Of a DNA stretch of 20,919 nt, positions 1-9,879 are shown piece after piece. The DNA comes from Halocafeteria seosinensis. Its lineage: Eukaryota > Sar > Bigyra > Bicosoecida. Numbering within the stretch: position 1 is the stretch's first letter; the number at the start of each line of letters is the position of its first letter. The stretch spans positions 1 to 20,919 of the forward strand of contig LVLI01000317.1 of assembly GCA_001687465.1 (NCBI GenBank), given 5' to 3'. Below the pieces are notes generated by a model, which searched no databases, was not told where the DNA came from, and worked only from the letters and a program-made list of their open reading frames with translations. The translations under genes were made by a program, and so were the position numbers.

Positions 1-150
1 GTGCTGTGTTCCCCCACGGCGCATGTCAGCAAGGCTGCAGGAACAGCGGGCCCGTCGCTGCTTAACACGGGCGCTTACCGCTCCTCGTTAAGAGGATGTG
101 GTCAACTTCCCGGCCGGTGGGCTATCTGTCACATTTGTGTGTGTGTGCCC
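1..150 (+). repeat. Left copy of a ~110-bp direct repeat (FG-GAP locus fragment)
   Basis: From about position 36 to 145 this stretch matches 20496-20604 on the same strand at a constant offset of 20460 up to position 106. The first 60 aligned bases have a single mismatch, then there are a few substitutions and one single-base indel near position 107. The shared open frame encodes a Gly/Ser/Leu-rich peptide (GPSLLNTGAYRSSLRGCGQ) on the + strand. In the right copy this frame continues into an FG-GAP-like segment. In the left copy the indel shifts the frame and similarity fades after the ATCTGTCACAT block. A short TG dinucleotide run follows at about 136-147. I read this as a fragment of the same repeated gene family, cut by the window edge. 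Confidence 0.75.
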
Positions 151-1309
151 CATACTCGGAATATCCGCCAGGTATCGTTTGACGCATAACGTTTGCAACG
201 CAGCATGGGCTTCGCCCAACTCCTGAACGTACAGAGTACACTCTTCACCGAGGGTGTTTTTTTCCGACGAGTAATGATAAACACCTTGTTGTCAGATTCG
301 TCCACTGCTTCATTATATCGTCTCAAAACTTGAGTTGCAAGCATCTCGTTATACCATGTACAGCTCGCCCTCTGGAGTAGTCAAACTTAGACCATCTCGG
401 TAGGCAGCAATAGCATCCCCGTCTCTCCCGTATTCCCTCAGGGCTTCCGCTATACACTTGTAAGCCGCTCTAGAGTGTGAATCCCATTGCAGGACTTCCT
501 CTGCTGACTGTAGTGACTCGCTAGTTCTGTGCAGACGCAACAGTGATTCGGCCTTGAGCAGTGCAACTTGGACGCCACACTTGTGTGTGCACTTTGGGGA
601 TACTGGACCAATACTCGTTGCACACTGCGATACCGGTTCGTACTGTTCAGCACGTTTCAGTGCTTCGACCCTTCTTAATGTAGGCCTCCTCGATTTCTTG
701 ACTATATTCCGAGTCGCTCACCAGATCAAGTGCTTTGCTATAGGAATCCACTGCTAACTCAAAGAAGCTTGCTTTGCGGAGCATATCTCCCTTGCCGATG
801 CGGAGGCTTGCATTCGATGGCGCCATCAACCTGGTGTTTACCCCATAAGGACAGAATGTCAGTTTTGGCCAGATGGGCTTCTTGATTGAGGGGATCCAGA
901 ACCAATGCGCTCTCGAAGGCTTGGAGAGCAGCGTCGTCGTTGCCAGCCAATCGAAACCCCTGTCCATTCAATTTACAAATCTCAGTTCGGATCACATCTT
1001 CTTGCTTCATCATAGGCGGAGATAGCATCGTTGTACCACCATAATACTGCAACACAGCTGTACCAAACAAATCGCTGCTGCCATCGAACTTTACTCCTGA
1101 GTGTAACCAATCAAGTCTACACTCCTCGAACCACCACTGGTCCACCAGAACCGTCTTACGGACGATCATCCACAGCGACAAGTCAGAGTCATAGGCCGGC
1201 TAATCGCTTTCTCCCAAGCATTACATACCCAAATCATTGCTCGTGTGAAGGTGGCAAGAAGATATTTCGTTGAGAGTACCAGGTTGGTACTACCGAGCTC
1301 ATTGTCCAT
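88..1309 (-). pseudogene. TPR-repeat protein locus, reading frame interrupted (pseudogene or unresolved mini-introns)
   Basis: Minus-strand translation shows at least five tetratricopeptide-like units spread over different frames. One unit runs from EICKLNGQGFRLAGNDDAAL to the LVLDPLNQ end (about 880-1000). Others contain KGDMLRKASFFELAVDSYSK (700-800), EEAYIKK/VEALKRAEQYEP (625-690), ALLKAESLLRLHRTSESLQS (480-560) and IAEALREYGRDGDAIAAY (380-450). A Trp-rich segment (VDQWWFEECRLDWLHSG) precedes them. A stop follows at 349-351, but TPR-like sequence goes on below it in two more frames to a stop at 88-90, with a frame change inside an A7 run near 275. Frame changes near 1200-1228, 806-840 and 640 are needed to read the whole protein. 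The first two could be GT..AG introns of 29 and 35 nt, but resolved introns here are at least 58 nt. The start codon (1307-1309, or further upstream) is a guess. TPR arrays are protein-interaction scaffolds; no specific partner is indicated. Confidence 0.5.
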
Positions 1310-1713
1310 TGGAATTTGATACCGACGATACAGAGAAGTGTTGGTTGGTATTTTGTTCCACCAGAGCAAGCACCCAGAACTTGCGGGCGTGGACGCCGCA
1401 CACAGATATCCACAGTGTCTTTGCCGTTGCTGATTCCACTTCGACGGCGATTTGTCGCACACAAGAATTTAAATTTTTGAGTAGTCCTCCCTTTCCTTTT
1501 CCTCCATTTGGCCTGACCTACCACGGCAGAGTGATTGAGGCGTCCAAGCGGGAAGTTGAAGTTTGAACGTATCCAAACCCCACAGATATATTCCGGAGGC
1601 CTGTTTGACTTGTTTTAAGGCCATTTGAAGCGTTTTCAAAAGAACAGAAGTTCAACTGGAAGTCCATCCTTTGCGATACAAGTGGTGTCTCTCTTGTAAA
1701 ACAGGCAATAAAG
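1310..1713. other. Intergenic stretch with no supported gene
   Basis: Open frames here (for example + strand 1270-1566) have no recognisable protein features. A minus-strand frame at about 1340-1450 (containing QIAVEVESATAKTLWISVCG) could be a 5' exon of the TPR locus, joined by a GT..AG intron of 34 nt. I cannot confirm this. Nothing else is visible. Confidence 0.4.
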
Positions 1714-1895
1714 ATGACAAAAGGCGAGGTGGAGGAAAAAAAGCATTATGCCGCCGATGGCAAAAAAAGAACAGCCTTGTGTGCCTCCAGACGAAGGCAT
1801 TCAGGGGAAGAAAACGGATCAGAAGATGACCATAAGAAGAATATTTATATTGCCAAGAGCTACAGAATCAGTATCATCAATTGGTGGCATATAAC
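1714..1895 (+). other. Candidate upstream exon of the KCS gene
   Basis: An ATG at 1714 opens a highly charged frame (MTKGEVEEKKHYAADGKKR...) that reaches a GTAAGG donor at 1896. Removing 1896-1944 (49 nt, ending AAAG after a T-rich tract) joins it, without a stop, to the frame of the ketoacyl-CoA synthase that begins at 2066. The full extension would be about 100 residues. The intron is shorter than the other KCS introns (67-72 nt). Plant KCS enzymes have no such N-terminus, so this may be 5' UTR that happens to be open. Confidence 0.3.
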
Positions 1896-2065
1896 GTAAG
1901 GTTTTGTCTTGGTAATTCGGATATTTTTTGTAGTTTTTTTAAAGGGGAGTCTTGGGGGAGCTGGTGTCACTCCAGCATGTCTTCCACGTGGAATATCATT
2001 CTCTTCTTCATCTCTTGCTTTATCTGTATACCAATCGCAGGCTACACTATATCCACTACATTACA

Positions 2066-3784
2066 ATGTCAGTCATGGTGGCAATTGCAGCGATTGCAAT
2101 CAACGAAGCACTCAAGAGCGGAGTCGGCTGGAGAGAGATTGTCTCCTTTTCCATCGGTGCAAAGGATCATGCACTGAGGCATTGGTATATTTATTTGCCA
2201 TTGGCCTTTGTTTTGCTCTACTACCTATTACGAGGGGCGAAACAACCTGTATACCTCATCGATTTTGCCTTATTTGAACCGCCACAGTCTTGGAGAGTCA
2301 CGAAGGTGCGTGCTAACGCTCGTTTGAATACAGACTGACTAGCTTTCATTACTTTCGATACTTACGCCGCAGGATCAAATTATGAAGATTTTGCGAGTTT
2401 ACGACTGTCAATCGGAAGAAAATTTTGATTTCATGAGACGCATTCTCGACCGAAGTGGAACCGGAGAGAACACGGCTTGGCCCCCTGGATCGGGTAGGTG
2501 GCTCAGAGCTGTATCCAACAAGTGCTGAATTTTTTCTCTAACCTATCAATTATTTTACTTTGCAGTAAGGGTACTGGATGGCCAATCCAAGCCTGATTTT
2601 TCTTTAAGGGCCTCTCGAGAGGAATGTGAAACAGTTGTTTTCAACACTATGGACAACCTTTTGGAACGTACAGGGTAGGTGTTGATTTCTCTTTTGTTTG
2701 TAAACTTTCTTTTTATCCAAACAATTCGCATACCCCGCGCTCACAGAATCAATCCCCGATCAATTGACTTCCTGATTGTCAACTGTAGTCTCTTTGCCCC
2801 GACGCCATCCATAGCTGGCATGGTCGAGAACAAATACAACCTGCGACAAGATGTCAAGAGCTATAATCTATCTGGAATGGGATGTTCGGCTGGTGTCATA
2901 TCAATTGATCTTGCACGTGACTTGCTCAACTCGAAGCCTAACTCTACTGCTGTGGTGATTTCCACCGAAGTTATCACACCGAACATGTACCAAGGCAATG
3001 AGCGAAGCATGCTGGTCCAAAACACTTTATTTAGGTGCGGCGGGGCTGCCATGTTGCTGAGCAATAAGCCTACTGACGCGTTCCGCGCGAAGTACAAGCT
3101 CTTGAACACTGTTAGGACACAGCGCTCAGACCAAGAGAGTCACGAATGCGTGTACCAACGAGAGGACTCAGACGGAAATGTCGGTGTCAGCTTAAGCAAG
3201 AACATAACTCAAATAGCGGGCAAGGCTTTGACAGAAAACCTAACTATGATGGGGTACGTTAGAACGCCGTAGTATCTACTTGCTTTGATGGCAGCTTACT
3301 TAGTATTGTGTCGAATTTATGCAGTCCTCACGTTCTACCCCTGCGCGAGCAAATACAGGCCGTTTGGGCCATCATCATGCGTCGAACATGCAACTATTTA
3401 AAGAAGATACTCCAAGCTCAGAGCAGTCCGGCCCTGCAAAACGCGGCGGAGAAGTTACCACAGTTTAAACACTATGTGCCCGATTTCAAGAAGGGAATCC
3501 AGCACTTCTGTATCCACGCAGGTGGACGGGCTGTCATCGACGGAGTTGAACAGAATCTGAAACTCGAACCGTACCATACAGCCCCCTCGAGGGAAGCATT
3601 GTACAACTATGGAAATACCAGCTCAAGCAGTATTTGGTATGAACTGAAGTATATCGAGCAAGAAGATGAGAAGTGGACACCCAAAGAGGCGGGTCCGAAG
3701 ATTCGCAAGGGTGATCGGGTATTGCAAATTGCGTTCGGAAGCGGATTTAAATGCAACTCTGCGGTGTGGGTCCGTATGCGGTAG
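2066..3784 (+). CDS. 3-ketoacyl-CoA synthase (very-long-chain fatty acid elongase condensing enzyme, FAE1/CUT1 type)
   Basis: Five exons, 2066-2305, 2373-2493, 2566-2674, 2747-3253 and 3325-3784, join to 478 residues, close to the size of plant KCS enzymes. The family condenses malonyl-CoA with an acyl-CoA, the first and chain-length-setting step of the ER fatty acid elongase. A hydrophobic segment ([17 protein letters not shown], about residues 41-57) would anchor it in the ER membrane. The catalytic triad is visible: Cys203 in [14 protein letters not shown], His390 in HAGGRAVID and Asn423 in [12 protein letters not shown]. The C-terminal block [14 protein letters not shown] is also typical. 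Introns are 67, 72, 72 and 71 nt with GT..AG ends. Start 2066 gives [11 protein letters not shown]; an upstream in-frame exon at 1714 could extend it. No frame breaks. The assignment to the KCS family is secure; substrate chain length cannot be read from sequence. Confidence 0.95.
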
Positions 3785-3797
3785 TGTGCGACACATT

Positions 3798-3803
3798 AAT
3801 AAA
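3798..3803 (+). terminator. AATAAA polyadenylation signal after the KCS gene
   Basis: A canonical AATAAA begins 14 nt after the KCS stop codon. It is placed correctly for 3'-end cleavage of that transcript, although protist signals vary. Confidence 0.4.
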
Positions 3804-3976
3804 ACATGGGTTTGCACTTTACTATCATTCCCTTTCATTAAGCCAGGAGAGCCTCCTGTGTTATCCTCTCAAGTGCAAAGATTAACAACGCACTCCAACA
3901 TTCGGTCAAGGGTTTCTCAGTCAGTAGTATCCCGCAAAGCGAGGAAGTGAGTCGTCACCAACCTCCCTGAGTCAAG

Positions 3977-4288
3977 ATGGAGCGGGTTTGCGAAATACTA
4001 GCTCCTTGTATGTATTGTTGTCGGTGAGTGTTTTATTCTATTTGTCTATTGTACCCATTAGTTTCGTCCGAAGCCCATCAGTACAGGGCCCTATTGAGTT
4101 GCCGCTGGTATCATTTGTAGCCAGCCATATGGTGTTGTACAGAGCGACTCACGCCACAAAGTAAGGTGGAATCACGATGATGCAGATATTTCTGAGGCCT
4201 ACGGGCGTTTGACTGTTAACGCAGGTGCATTCACTCCTTTGCATCTAACAAGTCTATCGGCTGGGCGTTAGGCAAGAAGTTCTCCACC
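3977..4288 (+). other. Candidate 5' exons / presequence of the asparaginase gene
   Basis: An ATG at 3977 (MERVCEILAPCMYCC) leads to a GTGAGT donor at 4024. Removing 4024-4061 (38 nt) and 4161-4224 (64 nt, GTAAGG..GCAG) gives one open frame entering the asparaginase in phase at 4289. A shorter version starts at the ATG at 4129 and uses only the 64-nt intron. It gives a 32-residue Ser/Thr/Ala-rich leader (MVLYRATHATK then CIHSFASNKSIGWALGKKFS) with Arg and Lys and no acidic residues, as in organelle targeting peptides. The second intron has a normal length for this window; the first is unusually short. Confidence 0.4.
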
Positions 4289-5209
4289 ATGGCGTACTCT
4301 CTGGCTCTGCATGGCGGCGCTGGGCCCATCGATGTATCGCGGATGAGGGAGGAGAAGCAGCAGATGTACAGAGAAGCTCTGGAGAAGGCCTACCAGGTCG
4401 GCGAGAAAGCGATGAAGGAGAACAAATCTGCTCTAGAAGTTGCCATGGTGACGGTCATGGCTTTAGAAGACGAACCATTATTCAACGCAGGACGTGGATC
4501 CGTTTTGGATTCTTCCGGACGAATCGAGATGGAAGCTTCGTTGATGTGTGGGAAGACACGTCATGCTGGGGCGTGCACCGCTCTCACTCAAACTCGTCAC
4601 CCAATCCAGCTTGCGCGAACTGTTTTACAACACTGTCCGCATATTCTGCTATATGGCGAGGGAGCTGAATCCTTTGCTCGTCAGCATGGATTGGAACAGA
4701 GAGAAGTCTCTTGGTTCTACACAGAAAAGAGAGTAAACCAGTGGAGAGAGTCCTCTGGAGATAAAGGTCCAAAACTGGATCATTCCAGTGAGGAAGCCAA
4801 GGAGCAGGGAACAGTAGGATGCGTCGTTCGTGATCCAGAAGGGAACGTTGCGGCTGCAAATTCTAGTGGAGGCATGACATGCAAATGGAGAGGGAGAGTG
4901 GGAGATAGCTGTATGATTGGTCCTGGCACCTATGCAGATAATAGGACTTGTGCGGTAGCAGGGACAGGTACAGGTGATATTTTCATCCGAGGAGCGACAT
5001 CTTACGACGTACATGCCCGTATGCTCTATGGCGGACAGACTCTTGAAGACGCCTGTCAGGGTGCCTTGGCGAACCTGAAGGAACTGGGAGGAGATGGTGG
5101 CTTGGCTGCTGTTGACTCCGATGGCACAATCCTTACTCCTTTTATTTCCGGTGGGATGTTTCGTTTGACTAGAACGACAGAAGGAAAGATCGAAACCGGC
5201 ATATCTTAA
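4289..5209 (+). CDS. Isoaspartyl peptidase / L-asparaginase (Ntn-hydrolase, plant-type asparaginase family)
   Basis: One exon of 306 residues from an ATG in a strong context (CCACCATGG), starting MAYSLALHGGAGPID, the family's usual N-terminus. The family hydrolyses isoaspartyl dipeptides and/or L-asparagine. It is made as a precursor that cleaves itself in front of a Thr, which then becomes the nucleophile. That Thr is Thr175 in the block EQGTVGCVVRD. Downstream are SSGGMTCKWRGRVGDS and AGTGTGDIFIRG, matching the substrate pocket and oxyanion regions. The C-terminus (GGDGGLAAVDSDG...PFISGGMFR) is complete. Length fits the family (about 300-330). Upstream in-frame exons could add a leader of 32 or about 70 residues, which decides cytosolic versus organellar location. 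It converges on the PDE gene with 132 nt between stop codons. Whether asparagine or isoaspartyl peptides is preferred cannot be told. Confidence 0.93.
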   Translation: MAYSLALHGGAGPIDVSRMREEKQQMYREALEKAYQVGEKAMKENKSALEVAMVTVMALEDEPLFNAGRGSVLDSSGRIEMEASLMCGKTRHAGACTALTQTRHPIQLARTVLQHCPHILLYGEGAESFARQHGLEQREVSWFYTEKRVNQWRESSGDKGPKLDHSSEEAKEQGTVGCVVRDPEGNVAAANSSGGMTCKWRGRVGDSCMIGPGTYADNRTCAVAGTGTGDIFIRGATSYDVHARMLYGGQTLEDACQGALANLKELGGDGGLAAVDSDGTILTPFISGGMFRLTRTTEGKIETGIS

Positions 5210-5341
5210 ATGCGGACGCTTCATGTAAACAGGATGGTTGCGTTTGTAGCTTTCGTCTCTCCTTACTACGTGCTGTGTGTGTGGCGCGGAGCGAAGGTTC
5301 CGTTAGTTAAAAATCCAACGAGAACACTGTGGCCATCACGT

Positions 5342-6827
5342 CTAATGTACTCTGTAAACACCTTCTTTGTATTTTTTATAATTCTCCTGAAGGCGTCTAA
5401 GGGGTTCTTCAAGCCCGCCAAGTGCTCCGTGCATTGTTACCCAAAGGGGAATACCTACTCCAGCAATGAAGAATGTCTGGAGTGCATAAACATCTGACTC
5501 GCTCTTGGTGTTAGCCATGTACGCTGGTGGAACCAATCCTTCCGTGTAATGCTTCTCCGCTTCCAACTGGAATTCCTTCACTACTTCATTTCCCCACCGT
5601 AGCGCGGTTTCCCACGGAGTCGCTTGCCCATAAAGGTCAGCTGTGTGCACGATCATTTGTGCAAGTAGAATTCGATCGTCTGCACTATTTTTATCAAAAG
5701 TTGGACTATCACTGAATTCATGGTCCGCACAATTCTGTCTAATTTCTGGAAACTTGCGTGTAAACTTGAGAAGAACACTCGCGTGCGCTCCCATGTAGGT
5801 TCCTAGGATAGATGCCCTTATAACTTCTCTGCAATAGTTGTAGTTATCGCTCGCAAGATTACACAAGATATTGTTCTCTTGTTTCCCCAGTAAGTCGAGA
5901 GCCGTGTCGGCATGGTGAGACTCCAAAATGGGGCTACCGAGATACTTCTTCGCGAGCGGTGAAGCGGAATTAACTTCGTATGCATCGGAGTGGCCAGGGT
6001 GGTCAAGATCGTGGCTGAGAACAAAGAACCCATTCCTACAATTTATGCATGGAGAAGGAGTAAACCTAGTGCTTCATTCACATACCATAGAGCAGCCACC
6101 AGAACAGCGAATATATCCAGCAGGGAAAGTAGTTCATTTGCCTTGGAGCTGACCAGTATATAGCAAGCTGTCTGCATCGTGGCTACTGCGTGCTTCAAGT
6201 TATGGAATCTGCAAAGTTTTGGGGATCCATTGAACAGAAAAGGCGAGCTGCTTAATATGCAAAGATAACTTACGGATTATCATGGTAACCAGACTCAACG
6301 ACTCTGACAAAATTCTTTAATTTCTCTGGCGGAATGGCATATGTACTCGGTAAATTCCAGTACTCCAAGCACTTATAAATAGTTTCAATGACATCTTCTC
6401 TTTTCAGATCTAACACATTGTAGTCCCAGGAAAGTATGCTATTGTTAACAACTAAACTCTGTCCCACGCCCTCGTTTGCTTCATGGGTTTCCTGCTGTGT
6501 AGTCGATTGCGAGCACCCCATACTTCTCGATATGTGCGATGCACTATAACCCCCTCTTTCGGCTAACTTATTCGCTTTGTGTACACCACAAAAGAGGCGA
6601 AGAACCTCGTGTGAGCCTCGGATAGAGAATGTAGCACCCAGAAATACCAGAAACTGCCACCGTACTATCCAACAACCGTCGTGCGACAAAAGCACCAGGT
6701 CTTCTTCCTCAGGAGGATCGCAAATTCCGCTGGATTCCAACTCAGTGAGAATAATGATGAGCCAAGAGCTGATGACGGAATAGCGTAGCTTATAATACGT
6801 ATTGCCTAGCAGCTGGGAGGTGAAATT
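5342..6827 (-). CDS. Class I 3',5'-cyclic nucleotide phosphodiesterase (5' end unresolved)
   Basis: Minus-strand exons (about 6827-6274, 6208-6086, 6014-5342) give about 449 residues. The enzyme hydrolyses cAMP and/or cGMP to the 5'-monophosphate. The PDEase_I signature is built across the splice joints: NPFHNLKHAVATMQ (catalytic His plus metal-ligand His), then AALCHDLDHPGHSD (metal-binding HD), ESHHA, and HTADLYGQ..PW with the last metal Asp. The purine-clamp Gln lies in ALQTFFIAGVGIPLW. The two introns are 65 nt (GTAAGT) and 71 nt (GTATGT..TTCTCAG). The usual ATDMxxH helix reads GTYMGAH, with Asp replaced by Tyr. The N-terminal 150 residues contain two hydrophobic stretches (SVISSWLIIIL and WQFLVFLGATFSI), so a membrane-tethered enzyme is likely. 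No in-frame ATG exists before the stop at 6831-6833. An acceptor-like CAG at 6828 suggests further 5' exons. Nucleotide preference cannot be assigned. Confidence 0.88.
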
Positions 6828-6833
6828 CTGTTA

Positions 6834-7590
6834 CAACGCCCTTCTCTTCAACTCGGAATACTCCAATACTCTCTAACGTTCCCCCTATCGCTCAGCACAA
6901 CCAACAACGACGTAGTGTATGCCTTGCAATGTTCACTTGAGATAACTCTATCCAAAATACAATCCAGCCTAAGTAAAGACAGTGGCAGTCACGAGACAAA
7001 CCTGTACGAACAGGGTAGTGCACTGCTGTGCTACGTGCAACCCCAGAATCTGCAGGCTCAAGAGATTGTCCGAAAACCGATGTTCGAATGAAAACTCCTT
7101 CACTCTATCAGAACGTGATCTCCTATTTGGTACACTATCACCAATACTGGGATAACTTGTGTCTGTACATCATTGGGAAGTTTCTGTCGGGCCAGTGACT
7201 AGCCACAAATGACTCCGTCGACAACGGAGTTTCAACAATGCACGAAGTCGCTATTTTGACAAACTTTCTTCCAGATCCAGCCAGGATCATCTCGACGTTT
7301 TATAGCGGAATATTTTCTCTGTTCAGGGGCTAGAAATGCGGCTATGAATGAGTGTCTAAAGGTGCGCCCAGGGTGTTAGGTTGAAGTTGGGACCAGTCTT
7401 GGCAACCAAACAATCATATCGTTGCCTCTTGCGTTCGCTGTTTGTGAAGGTTTATCGGCATCTTCAGCGCTCTCTTAGAGCCTCTCTAATGGCAAGATAT
7501 CGATCAAGCATGTCAATATAAATGCCTCATTGCATATGAAGTTGTAATCTGCTTTGCTGGTATTGAATTTGACGGGAAATAGTTGGAAAG
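6834..7590. other. Gap between divergent PDE and RUVBL2 genes; possible PDE 5' exons
   Basis: Minus-strand frames here include hydrophobic runs (LLSLQILGLHVAQQCTTLF then FVQVCLVTATVF at about 6970-7070, and CLYLGWIVFWIELSQ at about 6935-6985). They lie in different frames and I could not join them with confident splice sites. They may be N-terminal membrane exons of the PDE, as in several protist PDEs, or chance. The part nearest 7590 should hold the RUVBL2 promoter. Confidence 0.35.
7517..7523 (+). promoter_or_regulatory. TATAAAT element upstream of RUVBL2
   Basis: A TATAAAT heptamer lies 68-74 nt upstream of the first ATG. It could be a TATA box, but the transcription start is unknown and such a motif can arise by chance. 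Confidence 0.2.
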
Positions 7591-9697
<2,107 letters not shown>

Positions 9698-9879
9698 TTG
9701 ATCATCCTTCTTGTCTAGTTCCGAATAGCCGCTGTGAAGACGCAGGGTCTTGTGAAGTTGTTAGTTCAGATTCTAGAGCACTTGATGGATTGTTCGGCCT
9801 TCTCTAATACACATATGGGCACTTTTTAACATTTTTTTTATTTTATTATATTGACTGTTTAAGCAAGCTGTATACTTAA
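9698..9879 (+). other. Short intergenic region with T-rich tract
   Basis: The 182 nt between RUVBL2 and the next gene, both on the + strand, must hold the 3' end of one and the promoter of the other. A run of T and A/T (about 9829-9851) lies 30-50 nt before the next ATG. No AATAAA was seen. Confidence 0.5.

Noticed and set aside
1270-1566. 98-residue + strand frame left of the KCS gene
   Set aside because: No conserved motif and it overlaps minus-strand sequence that extends the TPR locus frame. Insufficient support.
3666-3950. 94-residue + strand frame overlapping the KCS end
   Set aside because: Overlaps the last KCS exon in another frame. The KCS C-terminus is conserved through [11 protein letters not shown], and the remainder shows no family.
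4649-5224. 191-residue minus-strand open frame
   Set aside because: Complete antisense shadow of the asparaginase coding exon, with Cys/Ser-rich unnatural composition.
6014-6035. Earlier acceptor (TTGTAG, ending at 6036) for the second resolved PDE intron
   Set aside because: It would insert WNGFFVLS before HDLDHPG. The acceptor at 6015 gives AALCHDLDHPG, the exact family pattern.
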